Positions 17,213 to 27,515 are shown, counted from the stretch's first letter. The stretch: 64,000 bases of DNA from Hyphomicrobiales bacterium (GCA_900467185.1 UBPA01000018.1:62001-126000), one strand, 5' to 3'. Notes: generated from the letters alone by a model not told the origin. A program made the numbers and translations.

Positions 17213-18079
17213 TCAAAGGCCGAACCGGCCCCATAATGCCTTTTCTTCTGCCGTTTCGGCAAGACCGGCGATGGCGGAAAGCGCGAGGCTGCTGCCGATG
17301 CCGGCCGCAAGGCCCACCCCGGGCTGGCGGCGGCCGAGCAGGCCGCGCGACGCGCTGACCAGCCGCAGTTCCGTCTTTTCGCCGTAGCGGCGCTTGAGTT
17401 CGCCGCGCATGTCGCCGAGGCCATCGACGAGGCCGAGCGCGCGGGCGCGTTCGCCGGTCCAGAACAGGCCGGAGAAGATCTCGCCGTCGTCCGTCAGCAG
17501 ATGCCCGCGCCGGGCTTTCACCATGCCGGTGAAGACGCCGTGAATTTCCTGCTGCAGGCTTTTCAGATAGGCGACGTCCTTTTCCTTCTCGGGCTGGAAC
17601 GGATCGAGCATCACCTTGTTTTCACCGGCCGTGTAGATGCGGCGCTCGATACCGACCTTTTCCAGAAGCTCGGTGAAGCCGAAGCCGCCGGAGACCACGC
17701 CGATGGAGCCGACGATGGAGGTGGGGTCTGCGATGATCTCGTCACCGGCCAGCGCGATCATGTAGCCGCCAGACGCCGCGACGTCCTCGACGAAGACGAG
17801 GACGCGCTTGTTCTTCTCCACCGCGAGATCGCGGATGCGCTGGTAGATCAGCCGCGACTGAACGGGCGAGCCGCCCGGCGAATTGATGGCGATGGCCACC
17901 GCCGGCGCCTCCTTGTCGGCAAAGGCACGCTCGAGCAGCGGCGCAACGGCTGCAATGTTGAGCATCGGCCGGAACGCGCTGCCGCCCGCCATGATGGCGC
18001 CGTGCAGGCGAACGACGGGGATCGTCACGCCCTGCTTGCGAAAGCGCTTCGGCAGCAACCTCTTCATGAAACCGGCCAA
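17213..18079 (-). CDS. sppA: S49 family signal-peptide peptidase-like serine protease
   Basis: 288 residues, the short single-domain SppA/SohB type. Seen: VPVVRLHGAIM (strand 1), INSPGGSPVQSRLIYQ, VEDVAASGGYMIALAGDEI carrying the nucleophile Ser, and IVGSIGVVSGGFGF; the general base Lys is expected in the following helix. I prefer a TTG start at 18079 because AAGGAG lies 6 bases upstream; the ATG at 18067 would leave the RBS too far. There is no clear signal peptide, so membrane attachment is uncertain. Degrades leftover signal peptides or membrane peptides. Confidence 0.88.
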   Translation of the reverse strand: MAGFMKRLLPKRFRKQGVTIPVVRLHGAIMAGGSAFRPMLNIAAVAPLLERAFADKEAPAVAIAINSPGGSPVQSRLIYQRIRDLAVEKNKRVLVFVEDVAASGGYMIALAGDEIIADPTSIVGSIGVVSGGFGFTELLEKVGIERRIYTAGENKVMLDPFQPEKEKDVAYLKSLQQEIHGVFTGMVKARRGHLLTDDGEIFSGLFWTGERARALGLVDGLGDMRGELKRRYGEKTELRLVSASRGLLGRRQPGVGLAAGIGSSLALSAIAGLAETAEEKALWGRFGL

Positions 18080-18166
18080 GTCCGTCTCCTTATCGTGAAC
18101 ATTCTCCGCCGGATGTAGGGATTGCCAATGCCGACGCAATGCCGTGCGGGGCGCATCACGGTAAAT

Positions 18167-18970
18167 TCAGCGCCGGGCGTGGAAGGCGCGCCCGTTGTTG
18201 AGGTCATCGACCTCCTTGAGAAAAGCATGCGAGCCCTCCCCGTGCATGACGAGCGGCGCGCGCAGGGCAAGGCGCGCGCGGGACTGCTTGATGCCGGTCA
18301 GGAGGATGCGCACCGCGTTCTCGCCGGCCCGCGGCAGGACGGGCGTGATCTCCACACCGCCGAACCGGCGCCCGCAGGCGGCCATGATCTCGCCGATCGA
18401 TTCCGGGCGCGCGATCAGCGACAGCTGGCCGCCGGGCCGCAGGATCGCGCCGGCGGTGCGGATCCAGGCGTCGAACAGCCCGTCGCTCATGGCATGGGCT
18501 TCGGCTTTCAGCGCATCCGGCGTCCGCCGGTCGGCGCCGTTGTTGAAGGGCGGGTTCATGACGACATGGTCGAAGACGTCGCTCGGCAGGCCGGCCGCGA
18601 CGCGGGCGCGACCGGTCAGCGCGACATCGGCCTCCAGCACGGCGAGGCGATCGGCAAAGGCGGCGTTTTGCGGAAGAGCAAGGCTGCGACGCGCAAACGT
18701 CGCCATTTCGGACGCCCGTTCCACGAGCAGGACCTGCGCGGCGGGTATGCGCACGGCCACCGCCATGCCGGCCGCACCCGCGCCGGCACCGAGATCGGCG
18801 ACCCTCGTCCCGGCCCGGTTCGTGTCGGGGACCAGTGCGGCGAGCAGCATGGCATCCATGCCGGCGCGATGGCCACGGCCGAGCGGCTGGACGAGATGGA
18901 AGCGTCCACGGTGGAAGCTGTCGATGGTTTCGCCGGCCTTCCGGCGGTCCATGGTCGTCTCGGGCGTCAT
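18167..18970 (-). CDS. tRNA1(Val) A37 N6-methyltransferase-like protein
   Basis: 267 residues. SAM-binding motif I is VADLGAGAGAAGMAVA and the amino-methyltransferase catalytic motif is NPPFNNG (about residue 135). The N-terminus has FHLVQPLGRGHRAGMDAMLLA, matching the TrmN6/YfiC substrate-side motif (QxxxGxRxGxDxxLL). YfiC methylates A37 of tRNA1(Val). The start 14 bases after the DUF2007 stop suggests one transcript. It could be a relative acting on another RNA or a protein. Confidence 0.82.
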   Translation of the reverse strand: MTPETTMDRRKAGETIDSFHRGRFHLVQPLGRGHRAGMDAMLLAALVPDTNRAGTRVADLGAGAGAAGMAVAVRIPAAQVLLVERASEMATFARRSLALPQNAAFADRLAVLEADVALTGRARVAAGLPSDVFDHVVMNPPFNNGADRRTPDALKAEAHAMSDGLFDAWIRTAGAILRPGGQLSLIARPESIGEIMAACGRRFGGVEITPVLPRAGENAVRILLTGIKQSRARLALRAPLVMHGEGSHAFLKEVDDLNNGRAFHARR

Positions 18971-18984
18971 GTCTCCCCGTCCCG

Positions 18985-19209
18985 TCACCGGTCGCGCAGT
19001 TCCGCCGCAAGGCCCGCATCCGAGAGGATGCTTCTCGCCTCCTCGGCGCGCTCGCCCTGCACCATCAGGCGGCGCGGCAGCAGGCCGAGCGAACCGTCGA
19101 GAATGCTCATGCCCTGGTCGGCGATGAAGCAGACAATGCCGGCGTCGCGCATCAGACTTTCGGCGAAAGAGAGCACGACGGCGTCGTTGGTACGGATCAA
19201 TTCTTTCAT
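18985..19209 (-). CDS. DUF2007 domain protein
   Basis: 74 residues: MKELIRTNDAVVLSFAESLM, then GIVCFIADQGMSILDG and RRLMVQGERAEEARSIL. This is the compact ferredoxin-like fold called DUF2007, sometimes described as a putative signal-transducing protein. First gene of the DUF2007-methyltransferase-sppA minus-strand group and divergent from ispB. Confidence 0.85.
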   Translation of the reverse strand: MKELIRTNDAVVLSFAESLMRDAGIVCFIADQGMSILDGSLGLLPRRLMVQGERAEEARSILSDAGLAAELRDR

Positions 19210-19318
19210 CTGTCTCGCTTTTTCCCCATTCGTCAGTGGCTTGGGACAAATCGCCACTTGCCGCGAAAGCCACCCCTTTCTATTCTCAGAGGAGTAGCTT
19301 GAACAGGAGTGCTTCGCC

Positions 19319-20335
19319 TTGGGCGTCGTGATACCGCTGGAAGACGGCAAGAACAAACAGGCCTCGGTGCAGCCGCTGGTCGATCTGACCAAAGCCGACA
19401 TGGAGCGGGTGAACCAGCTGATCCTGGCAAAGGCCGGGTCGGATGTCGAGATGATCCCCGAGGTTGCCAACCACCTGATCTCGTCAGGCGGCAAGCGGCT
19501 TCGGCCCATGCTGACGCTCGCCTCCGCGGCGATGTTCGGTTTTCGCGGCGATGCGCATGTGAAGCTGGCGACCAGCGTGGAATTCATGCACACGGCAACG
19601 CTGCTGCATGACGACGTGGTGGACGAGAGCGATCTGCGGCGCGGCAAGTCCACGGCCCGGATGATCTGGGGCAATCAGGCAAGCGTGCTCGTCGGCGACT
19701 TCCTGCTCGGCCAGGCTTTCCGGATGATGGTCGAGGTCGGCTCGCTCGATGCGCTCGACGTGCTCTCGACCGCCGCCTCCGTCATCGCCGAGGGCGAAGT
19801 GCTGCAGCTTTCCGTCGCCAAGAACATGGAGACGACGGAGGACGACTACCTCTCCGTCATCCGCGCGAAGACGGCGGCGCTCTTTGCAGCCGCCGCCGAA
19901 GTCGGCCCGATCGTCGCCAAAACCGATCGCTCCGCCCGCAATGCACTCAAGTCCTACGGCATGAATCTCGGCCTCGCCTTCCAGCTGGTCGACGACGTTC
20001 TCGACTATGGCGGCAAATCGGCCGATCTCGGCAAGAATGTCGGCGACGACTTTCGCGAAGGCAAGATCACCCTGCCGGTCATCCTGTCCTATCGACGGGG
20101 AACGGCCGAGGAGCGCAGCTTCTGGAAAGATGCGATCGAGGGCGGCAATGCCACCGACGCGAACCTGGAACACGCCCTGGGGCTCATCACGCGCTATGGC
20201 GGCCTGACCGACACGATCGCCCGCGCCCGGCATTACGGCACGATCGCACGCGATGCGCTGGCGCCCCTGCCCGCCTCGCCGTGGAAGGATGCGCTCCTGG
20301 AGGTCATCGACTTCTGCATCGACCGCGTGAACTGA
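19319..20335 (+). CDS. ispB: Polyprenyl (octaprenyl/decaprenyl) diphosphate synthase
   Basis: 338 residues, trans-isoprenyl diphosphate synthase making the ubiquinone side chain. First Asp-rich motif LLHDDVVDESDLRRG, second QLVDDVLDYGG, plus SGGKRLRPMLTLA and the GDFLLGQAF segment. It starts at a TTG (19319) with AGGAG 9 bases upstream; a GTG at 19328 is the alternative. Chain length cannot be read reliably, but Rhizobiales usually make Q10. Divergent from DUF2007 across about 110 bases. ubiA in the same window uses its product. Confidence 0.93.
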   Translation: MGVVIPLEDGKNKQASVQPLVDLTKADMERVNQLILAKAGSDVEMIPEVANHLISSGGKRLRPMLTLASAAMFGFRGDAHVKLATSVEFMHTATLLHDDVVDESDLRRGKSTARMIWGNQASVLVGDFLLGQAFRMMVEVGSLDALDVLSTAASVIAEGEVLQLSVAKNMETTEDDYLSVIRAKTAALFAAAAEVGPIVAKTDRSARNALKSYGMNLGLAFQLVDDVLDYGGKSADLGKNVGDDFREGKITLPVILSYRRGTAEERSFWKDAIEGGNATDANLEHALGLITRYGGLTDTIARARHYGTIARDALAPLPASPWKDALLEVIDFCIDRVN

Positions 20336-20554
20336 CGCCGGCTCCGGAGGAGCGGACAGACCAGACAGTTTTGTGAGGCCTTGCGCCAAAAAAGCCATTC
20401 TGTCTTGCCAAGCCTGCCGCAACCAAGGGTGATGCTTTCCGATAAGGGTCGAACCCGGCTGGACGCAATTCCGGTTCTGCGCGGAGTGCGTTATCACTAC
20501 AGAACTGATTCCGGTTAGGCGCTTGCGCGGCGCATCCGAAACGAAAGGCTTGTC

Positions 20555-22393
20555 ATGCGGCAAAAACATATTCTTCGGATGCTCACCAGCGTGGCGTTTC
20601 TGACGCTTGCCGGCATCGTTTCCGGCCCGGCATCCGCCCAGGAGACCCCGGCTCCGGCCGCCAAGGCCGAAGCGGAGACCGCCAAGCCCTTCGACGTGAA
20701 CTCCGTCAACAGCTTCTCCGGCTCGTTTCTTGCCGCCCGCACCGCCGATGTCGATCACGATCTCGACACCGCGACCAAGCTCTACCGCACGGCGCTGGAG
20801 TTCGAGCCCGACAATGTCGAGGTCAAGCAGCGGCTGATGATCACCTCGCTGATGAACGGCGATTTCGCCGAAGGCGTGAAGATCGCGACGCAGCTGAAGG
20901 ACGATGCCTCCGTCGAGCGGATCACCACCGTCGCGCGCGGCGTCGACGCGATCCGGAAGAAGGAATTCCGCAACGCGGAGAAGATCCTGAAATATTCCGG
21001 GCCGAACGATCTGGACCGGATGATGAACGGCCTGCTGCTGGCCTGGGCGAAGGCCGGACAGGGCAAGCCCAAGGACGCGATCGCCATGATCCAGGAGATG
21101 AAGGGACCGGAGTGGTTCGCCATCTTCAAGAGCTACCAGCAGGGCGCCATTGCGCTCGCGGCCGGCGACAAGCAGACCGCGCGCACCAAGTTCAACGAGG
21201 CGGTGACGGACCGCAACGGCGGTAGCGCCGCGCCCGACACGTTCATCCGCTCGGTGATCGCGCTCGCACGGCTGGAGGCGACCGACGGCAACAAGCAGAA
21301 GGCGCTCGACACGATTTCGCTCGGCCAGAGCTTCGTCAACAACTACGCGCCGCTGGATGCCCTTCGCAAGAGCATCGAGGATGGCAAGCCGCAGGAACAG
21401 CAGGTTCGCAATGCGAGCCAGGGCGCTGCCGCCGTGCTGTTCTCCGTGGGGGCCGCGCTCAACCGCGAGGGCGCGGAAGATATCGTTTCGCTCTACCTGC
21501 AGACGGCCCGCGCGCTCGATCCCGACAGCGCCGACATCCTCGTCATGCTCGGCGGCATCGCCGAGACGCTGAAGAAGCCGGAGCGCGCCATCGCGCTCTA
21601 CGGCCAGGTGCCGCAGGGCTCGCCCATGCGCCGCCTGTCGGAGATGCAGCTGGGGCTGGCGCTGGCCGAAGTCGGCAAGGTAGACGATGCGAAGAAACAC
21701 CTGCGCGAGCTGATCGACCTCGATCCGAAGGACATCCGCAGCTATGTCGCCTTTGGCAGCGTGCTTTCGGACGCCAAGGACTACAAGGAGATGGCCGTCA
21801 CCTACGACAAGGCCATCGAGGTCCTCGGCCCCATGCCCAAGCGCACCGACTGGTCGATCTACTTCCAGCGCGGCATCGCCTACGAGCGGCTGAAGGAATG
21901 GGAGAAGGCCGAGCCGAGCTTCAAGAAGGCGCTGGAGCTGAACCCCGACCAGCCGCAGGTGCTGAACTATCTCGGCTATTCCTGGGTGGACAAGAACATG
22001 AACCTCGACGAGGGGCTGAACATGATCCGCCGCGCCGTCGAGCTGAAGCCGGATGACGGCTACATCGTCGATTCGCTCGGCTGGGCCTATTTCCGGCTGG
22101 GACAGTTCGACGAGGCCGTGGCCGAGCTGGAGCGCGCCGCCGAGCTGATGGCCGGCGATCCCACGATCAACGACCATCTGGGCGATGCCTACTGGCGCGT
22201 CGGCCGCAAGCTCGAGGCCGTGTTCCAGTGGAACCAGACGCTGGAGTTGAAGCCCGAGGCCGAGGAAATCCCCAAGATCAAGGCGAAGATCGAAAACGGC
22301 CTGCCGCCGCTGGAGACGAAGGTTCCCGCGGCCGCCGACGCGGAGGGCAAGCCGAAGCCGCCGGAAGTGGCCGTGCCCGGCAAGAAGTCCTGA
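20555..22393 (+). CDS. Exported tetratricopeptide repeat protein
   Basis: 612 residues. Signal peptide (SVAFLTLAGIVSGPASAQ), an Ala/Pro/Glu linker, then helical repeats. Canonical TPR units are clearest near residues 325-370 and 430-560 (AIALYGQVP, YFQRGIAYERLKEWEKAEPS, GYIVDSLGWAYFRLGQFDEA, INDHLGDAYWRVGRKLEAVF). The C-terminus is Lys/Pro-rich and disordered. It is likely periplasmic and a scaffold for protein contacts. It ends 9 bases before ispE, so the two are probably co-transcribed although unrelated in role. Confidence 0.88.
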   Translation: MRQKHILRMLTSVAFLTLAGIVSGPASAQETPAPAAKAEAETAKPFDVNSVNSFSGSFLAARTADVDHDLDTATKLYRTALEFEPDNVEVKQRLMITSLMNGDFAEGVKIATQLKDDASVERITTVARGVDAIRKKEFRNAEKILKYSGPNDLDRMMNGLLLAWAKAGQGKPKDAIAMIQEMKGPEWFAIFKSYQQGAIALAAGDKQTARTKFNEAVTDRNGGSAAPDTFIRSVIALARLEATDGNKQKALDTISLGQSFVNNYAPLDALRKSIEDGKPQEQQVRNASQGAAAVLFSVGAALNREGAEDIVSLYLQTARALDPDSADILVMLGGIAETLKKPERAIALYGQVPQGSPMRRLSEMQLGLALAEVGKVDDAKKHLRELIDLDPKDIRSYVAFGSVLSDAKDYKEMAVTYDKAIEVLGPMPKRTDWSIYFQRGIAYERLKEWEKAEPSFKKALELNPDQPQVLNYLGYSWVDKNMNLDEGLNMIRRAVELKPDDGYIVDSLGWAYFRLGQFDEAVAELERAAELMAGDPTINDHLGDAYWRVGRKLEAVFQWNQTLELKPEAEEIPKIKAKIENGLPPLETKVPAAADAEGKPKPPEVAVPGKKS

Positions 22394-22402
22394 TGCCGGC
22401 CC

Positions 22403-23359
22403 GTGCCTGACACCCTTGTCATGCCGGAGGTCTTGAGCGCACCTGCTCCGGTGGATCAGGGTGCTGACGTGCCGCTGGTGCTCATGGCACCGGCGAAGAT
22501 CAATCTCGCGCTACATGTCGTCGGCCAGCGCGCCGACGGCCACCATCTTCTCGAAAGCCTGGTGACCTTTGCGGATGACGGCGACCGGTTGTCGCTGGCT
22601 CTCTCGGAAACCGACAGCTTCACCGTCTCCGGCCCGTTTGCTGGCGATGTGCCGGTGGGGGCCGAGGGCGGACATGCCAATCTCGTGCTGAAGGCGCGGG
22701 ACCTGCTGCGCACGCGGCTGACCATGCTCGGCCTGCCCTGCGGCCCGGTCGCCCTGCATCTGACGAAGGCCCTGCCCGTCGCCTCCGGCATCGGCGGCGG
22801 CTCGGCGGATGCCGCCGCGGCCCTTATCGGGCTCATGCGCCTCTGGGGCGCGTCGCACGACATGCCTGTGGAGATCGACCTTGCCGCACTCGGCCTCTCG
22901 CTCGGCGCCGACCTGCCGATGTGCCTGACCGGCCGGCCGCTGATCGCCCGCGGCATCGGCGAGGCGATCACGCCGGTCCTCGGCCTGCCGGCCTTTCCCG
23001 CTCTCTTGGTCAATCCCGGTGCTGCGGTCTCCACGCCTGCCGTCTTTCGGGCGCTGTGCGACAAGACCAATCCGCCGCTGACGCTTCCCGAACGGCTTGC
23101 CGCGCCGGACGACTGGATCGCGGCGATCGCCGCGACACGCAACGATCTTGAGCCGCCGGCGCTCTCGCTTGCGCCCGTCATCGGCGCGGTCCGCGCAGCA
23201 CTCGCAGACGCCGGTGCGGCGCTTGCCCGCATGTCCGGCTCCGGTGCCACCTGCTTCGGCCTCTTCCGCGACGTCGCGGCGCGAGACCGGGCGGCGGCGC
23301 ACCTGCGCGCGGCCTATCCCGACTGGTATCTTCTGCCCTGCACCACGCAGGGAAGCTAA
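22403..23359 (+). CDS. ispE: 4-diphosphocytidyl-2-C-methyl-D-erythritol kinase
   Basis: 318 residues. GHMP-family kinase of the MEP isoprenoid route. [20 protein letters not shown] is the N-terminal motif, [20 protein letters not shown] the ATP-binding loop, and [14 protein letters not shown] the C-terminal motif. I used the GTG at 22403; an in-frame ATG at 22421 is possible and neither has a strong RBS. Isoprenoid supply fits with ispB 2 kb upstream. Confidence 0.93.
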   Translation: MPDTLVMPEVLSAPAPVDQGADVPLVLMAPAKINLALHVVGQRADGHHLLESLVTFADDGDRLSLALSETDSFTVSGPFAGDVPVGAEGGHANLVLKARDLLRTRLTMLGLPCGPVALHLTKALPVASGIGGGSADAAAALIGLMRLWGASHDMPVEIDLAALGLSLGADLPMCLTGRPLIARGIGEAITPVLGLPAFPALLVNPGAAVSTPAVFRALCDKTNPPLTLPERLAAPDDWIAAIAATRNDLEPPALSLAPVIGAVRAALADAGAALARMSGSGATCFGLFRDVAARDRAAAHLRAAYPDWYLLPCTTQGS

Positions 23360-23372
23360 AGGACGAACGCTC

Positions 23373-23909
23373 ATGACGATCGATACGACACGCACCTTCG
23401 TGCCCGTTTCCATCGCGGTGCTTACCGTTTCCGACACCCGCACGCCGGAGACGGACACATCCGGCGACACGCTGGTGGCGCGACTGACGGAGGCCGGCCA
23501 TGTGCTGGCCGCACGCGGCATCGTGCCCGATGACCGCACGGCCATCGCCGCGCAGGTGACGGCCTGGAGCCTCGACCCCGAGATCGACGTCGTCATCACC
23601 ACCGGCGGCACGGGCTTTACCGGGCGCGACGTGACGCCAGAAGCGCTGGAACCCTTGTTCGAGAAGAAGATGGACGGCTTTTCCGCCATCTTCCACCGCA
23701 TCTCCTATGACAAGATCGGCACCTCGACCATCCAGTCGCGCGCCACCGGCGGCGTGCTGAACGCGACCTTCGTCTTCGTGCTGCCCGGCTCTCCCGGAGC
23801 CTGCCGCGATGCCTGGGACGGCATTCTCGGCCAGCAACTCGACCTGCGCCACCGGCCCTGCAATTTCGTGGAGATCATGCCTCGGCTGGACGAGCACCTG
23901 AAGCGGTGA
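23373..23909 (+). CDS. moaB: Molybdenum cofactor biosynthesis protein B
   Basis: 178 residues. MoaB/MogA fold that binds molybdopterin: [51 protein letters not shown]-like segment at 142-152 and [16 protein letters not shown]. It begins 13 bases after ispE with AAAGGACG as RBS, so it likely shares the TPR-ispE transcript. No other moa gene is present. It converges on the glycosyltransferase gene 39 bases further. Confidence 0.93.
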   Translation: MTIDTTRTFVPVSIAVLTVSDTRTPETDTSGDTLVARLTEAGHVLAARGIVPDDRTAIAAQVTAWSLDPEIDVVITTGGTGFTGRDVTPEALEPLFEKKMDGFSAIFHRISYDKIGTSTIQSRATGGVLNATFVFVLPGSPGACRDAWDGILGQQLDLRHRPCNFVEIMPRLDEHLKR

Positions 23910-23948
23910 GTGTGGGTGGATTTGGAAAGAAAGACCCTCTTCAAACCC

Positions 23949-24461
23949 TCACCGACCCGAAGCCCAAGCCGGCATCAGCTCGCTCGACAGGCGGTGCACG
24001 CCGCGGCGGGACACGAAATCGGCCAGCGTCATACCCGTCCGCGTCATACCGGCGGCCTGTGTGCGCTTGATCAGAAACCCCTGTTCCAGCGGCGGACGGC
24101 GCGAGGCGAGACGGGCCAGAAGCGGCCGGCGGTGCCGGCGGGAGGCGGAGAAGCAGGCGGGGCCGCGGCCGATGGCCATGTGCTCGGCGATCTCGTCGAC
24201 CCAGCGCCCGAGCGGCCGGGCACCCGGCTCGATCAGGAGCAGCCATTCGCCGCGCGCCGAGCGCAGGACATCCGCCATATCCCAGCGCGTCAGGAACCGC
24301 GCGCCAGCGGCGTCAGCCACCTGGCCGGAGGCATCCTGCGAGCCGTGATCAAGGACGATCACATCGCTGATCAGGCCTTCCACCGCGCCGGCCACCAGCG
24401 CGGCCAGCGATTGCGCCAGCCTCGTCTCGCTATCGCGGGTCTCCATCAGGATCGTCAGCAT
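23949..24461 (-). CDS. Short family 2-like glycosyltransferase
   Basis: 170 residues. MLTILMETRDSETRLAQSL and VIVLDHGSQDASGQVADAAG match the first half of a GT-A fold (nucleotide-binding Asp in LDHGSQD), then WDMADVLRSARGEWLLLIEPG. The protein stops where catalytic C-terminal elements of larger enzymes would begin, so it may be a minimal or specialised transferase. The ATG at 24461 is preferred over an upstream frame extension to 24530. Single gene, substrate unknown. Confidence 0.72.
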   Translation of the reverse strand: MLTILMETRDSETRLAQSLAALVAGAVEGLISDVIVLDHGSQDASGQVADAAGARFLTRWDMADVLRSARGEWLLLIEPGARPLGRWVDEIAEHMAIGRGPACFSASRRHRRPLLARLASRRPPLEQGFLIKRTQAAGMTRTGMTLADFVSRRGVHRLSSELMPAWASGR

Positions 24462-24695
24462 GGCCGGTCGTACCGCATTGCACAGGGGAATGCCATAAAA
24501 CCTGTACAAAACAGGCCAGCATCCCGTCATTCATGATGAATCCACCGGCGACCGGACGGTCGCAAGATCGTCCCCGGGGTGTCGCAGACGTATTTGTTCT
24601 TGCAATGTTCTCTTATTATGGTTATCACTGACCGAAGAGAGAACGGCATGACGGTGGGGTGAAAACCGGACCGTCCATGTTCCCCGGAGTGTCCC

Positions 24696-25853
24696 ATGAA
24701 CGATCTGTCCCATGTGAGGCAGGGTGCATTTGCGCCCGGCAATCGGGCCGATGTGGCCGACGCACTGATGGTCGAAAGCGGCCTTCGCATCGAGGTGGAC
24801 CGTCGTCGCGGCCGCGGCGCCGGGATCAATACCTCGGGAAGGTTCGAGCCTGTGACGCGCAGCACCGAGGATGACGGCTGGAACTCGCTGGAGGACCTGC
24901 CGCCGTTCAAGACCGAGGTGCAGGTGGAAAAGCCGCGCACGATCATCGCCCGCAACGATTCGCCGGATATTCCCTTCGACCGCTCGGTTAACCCCTATCG
25001 TGGCTGCGAGCATGGATGCATCTACTGCTTCGCCCGGCCGACGCATGCCTATATGGGCCTCTCCGCCGGGCTCGACTTCGAGGCGCGGCTGTTTGCCAAG
25101 CCGGATGCGGCGAAGCTGCTGGAGCGCGAACTGGCCAAGCCGGGCTACAAGGTGAAGCCGATCGCGATCGGCACGAACACCGACCCCTACCAGCCGATCG
25201 AAAAGGAGTGGCGGATCATGCGCCAGATCCTGGAGGTGCTGAAGGCGGCGGATCACCCGGTCATGATCGTCACGAAATCGGCGATGGTGACCCGCGATAT
25301 CGACATCCTTGCGCCGATGGCGGAAAAGGGGCTGGCGCGCGTCGGCCTCTCGGTGACGACGCTCGACCGCAAGCTGGCGCGGCTGATGGAACCGCGCGCC
25401 TCGACCACGGAGAAGCGGCTGGATGCGATCCGCAAGCTGTCGGAGGCCGGCATTCCCACGAGCGTGCTGATGGCGCCCGTCATTCCCGCCCTCAACGACC
25501 ACGAGATCGAGCGCGTTCTGGACTCCGCCAAGGCGGCCGGTGCGAGCGAGGCGAGCTATGTCATCCTGCGTCTGCCGCTGGAGGTCAGCCCCCTCTTCCG
25601 CGACTGGCTCTTGCAACACTACCCGGATCGCTATCGCCACGTCATGTCGCTGGTGCGCTCGATGCGCGACGGCAAGGATTACGACGCCGACTTCACCAAG
25701 CGGATGAAGGGTGCTGGCCCCTATGCCTGGCAGATCGGCCGCCGTTTCGAGCTGGCCGCCAAGCGGCTGGACCTGAACACCAACCGGCGGGCGCTGAACT
25801 GCGATCTCTTCGTTCCCCCGCTCGGGACGGGCGTGCAGCTCTCGCTGCTGTGA
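24696..25853 (+). CDS. PA0069-family radical SAM protein
   Basis: 385 residues. The iron-sulfur motif is CEHGCIYCFARPTHAYMGL (Cys-x3-Cys-x2-Cys, about residue 107), preceded by RSVNPYRGC. Other markers: TNTDPYQPIEKEWRIMRQIL and LMAPVIPALNDHEIERVLD. This is the SplB-like PA0069 group, related to spore photoproduct lyase but of unsettled substrate; a DNA or nucleotide repair role is often proposed. RBS GGAG 6 bases before the ATG. Its own promoter probably lies in 24531-24690, which is AT-richer than the surroundings. Confidence 0.9.
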   Translation: MNDLSHVRQGAFAPGNRADVADALMVESGLRIEVDRRRGRGAGINTSGRFEPVTRSTEDDGWNSLEDLPPFKTEVQVEKPRTIIARNDSPDIPFDRSVNPYRGCEHGCIYCFARPTHAYMGLSAGLDFEARLFAKPDAAKLLERELAKPGYKVKPIAIGTNTDPYQPIEKEWRIMRQILEVLKAADHPVMIVTKSAMVTRDIDILAPMAEKGLARVGLSVTTLDRKLARLMEPRASTTEKRLDAIRKLSEAGIPTSVLMAPVIPALNDHEIERVLDSAKAAGASEASYVILRLPLEVSPLFRDWLLQHYPDRYRHVMSLVRSMRDGKDYDADFTKRMKGAGPYAWQIGRRFELAAKRLDLNTNRRALNCDLFVPPLGTGVQLSLL

Positions 25854-26030
25854 CGCGAGCGAAGACCTTCGTCCGGTGACATCCGGACACCGAACGGGAT
25901 CGCATGTCCCTCGTAGCATGCGATCACCCGAGGCCGACGGCTTCCGCAAAGCCACCGGCCTCCACCCCCGGCGCCGCCGCATCCGCCTGGGGTCTTGCGG
26001 GGAATCGGCCTCCCGTGCGAGTCTGCCCTC

Positions 26031-26726
26031 ATGGCACGCCGCACCACGACCGATTCCCCGCTTCTCTTCGACATTCGCCTCCGTCCGGATTTCACTCTGG
26101 AGGCGGCGGCGAAACGTGAGGGGCTGTGGCCTGTCGCCGGGACGGACGAAGCCGGGCGCGGCCCGCTGGCTGGCCCCGTGGTCGCCGCCGCCGTCATCCT
26201 CGACCCGCAGCGCATTCCCGATGGCCTGAACGACAGCAAGCAGCTGACCGCCCAGCGGCGCGAGGCCCTGTTCACCAAGATTCTCGCGACCGCTACCGTC
26301 TCGATCGCCTCTTCCGGCGCGGGCCGCATCGACGGCACGGATATCCGCAAGGCGAGCCTCGACGCGATGCGGCGCGCGGTGTGCGGGCTGCATCGGCGGC
26401 CGGCGCTCGTGCTTGCGGACGGGCGCGACGTGCCGCCGGGGCTAGCCTGCGAAGGCCGTGCCGTCATCAAGGGCGACGCCCGCTCTCTGTCCATCGCCGC
26501 CGCCTCCATCGTCGCGAAGGTCGCCCGCGACCGGATGATGACCCGGGCCGACGGTGTCTTCCCCGGCTACGGCTTTGCGCTGCATGCCGGCTACGCCACC
26601 GCGCATCACCGCAGCGCCATCATTCTCCACGGCCCCTGCCGGCTGCACCGCATGACCTTTCGGCCCTTGCGGGTGGACGAAGCCGAGGTGGACGCTCTGC
26701 CGGCGGAACGGCCGGCGTCGCGCTGA
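26031..26726 (+). CDS. rnhB: Ribonuclease HII
   Basis: 231 residues. Removes RNA from RNA-DNA hybrids and single ribonucleotides in DNA. The catalytic N-terminal motif [19 protein letters not shown] supplies Asp and Glu; [34 protein letters not shown] and GYATAHH complete the family pattern. The ATG at 26031 fits the family N-terminus; the frame is open upstream. It follows the radical SAM gene at 178 bases. Confidence 0.95.
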   Translation: MARRTTTDSPLLFDIRLRPDFTLEAAAKREGLWPVAGTDEAGRGPLAGPVVAAAVILDPQRIPDGLNDSKQLTAQRREALFTKILATATVSIASSGAGRIDGTDIRKASLDAMRRAVCGLHRRPALVLADGRDVPPGLACEGRAVIKGDARSLSIAAASIVAKVARDRMMTRADGVFPGYGFALHAGYATAHHRSAIILHGPCRLHRMTFRPLRVDEAEVDALPAERPASR

Positions 26727-26900
26727 CGCTCGCATGACCCGCTCACTGGCGCCGCGGCGCAAGCGCCGACGGGCTTCGTCGTCAGGGGAGGATGACGCGC
26801 AGTTTTGACGCTTGTCATTCTGCCGAAATCACGGCACACTTTCAGCCGGCAGGCTTTCGGCTCGGCTCGAACGGCAGCGCCCCTGCCGCGGGAGACCGAC

Positions 26901-27515
26901 ATGGATGCCGTGACGCTTCTGACGTTCGCCCTGACCTTCTTCGTCTTCGCCGCGAGCCCGGGGCCGGACAATATGACGATCGTGTTGCGCACGATCTCGC
27001 ACGGGCCGGCCTCCGGCCTCGCCTATGGCGCGGGAACGGTCGTCGGCATTCTCGTCTTCCTATCGCTGGCCGCCTTCGGTCTTTCGCTGCTCGCCGCGGA
27101 GATGGGCACGCTGATGACCGCGCTCCGCTTCGCCGGCGCCGCCTATCTCGTCTGGATGGGCTTCCGGCTCTGGACCGCGCCGCCGGTGCTTCCCGAGATG
27201 CAGGCGGTCTCCGAGCGGGGCAGCCTCCTCGGCGTCTTCGCCACCGGCGTCGCGCTCAATCTCGGCAATCCGAAAATGCCGCTCTTCTACGTCGCGCTGC
27301 TGCCGAACGTCGTGGGGACGACCTTCACGATCACGACGCTTCTCGAGCTCGCCGCCATCATTCTCGCGGTCGAGGCCGTCGTCATCGGCGGACATGTGCT
27401 GCTGGCCGTCCGCGCCCGCCGCCTGCTGCGCACCACCCGCGTCATCCGCCGCGTCAACCGCGCCGCCGGCGGGCTGATGATCGGCGCTGCCGTGGGGATC
27501 GTCGCCACACGGTGA
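26901..27515 (+). CDS. LysE/RhtB family amino-acid exporter
   Basis: 204 residues with about six hydrophobic helices. The family signature SPGPDNMTIVLRTISHGPASG is at residues 20-40 with GAGTVVGILVF after it; AAYLVWMGFRLW and VALNLGNPKMPLFYVALLP follow. Such proteins export amino acids or small metabolites. The ATG at 26901 has GGAG 6 bases upstream. Substrate cannot be told from sequence. A RIME-like repeat lies just downstream. Confidence 0.88.
   Translation: MDAVTLLTFALTFFVFAASPGPDNMTIVLRTISHGPASGLAYGAGTVVGILVFLSLAAFGLSLLAAEMGTLMTALRFAGAAYLVWMGFRLWTAPPVLPEMQAVSERGSLLGVFATGVALNLGNPKMPLFYVALLPNVVGTTFTITTLLELAAIILAVEAVVIGGHVLLAVRARRLLRTTRVIRRVNRAAGGLMIGAAVGIVATR

Noticed and set aside
19484-22177. 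897-codon minus-strand open frame opposite ispB and the TPR gene
   Set aside because: It spans two well-supported genes in antisense, has no recognisable domain and shows the Arg/His/Gly-rich make-up of GC-rich shadow frames.
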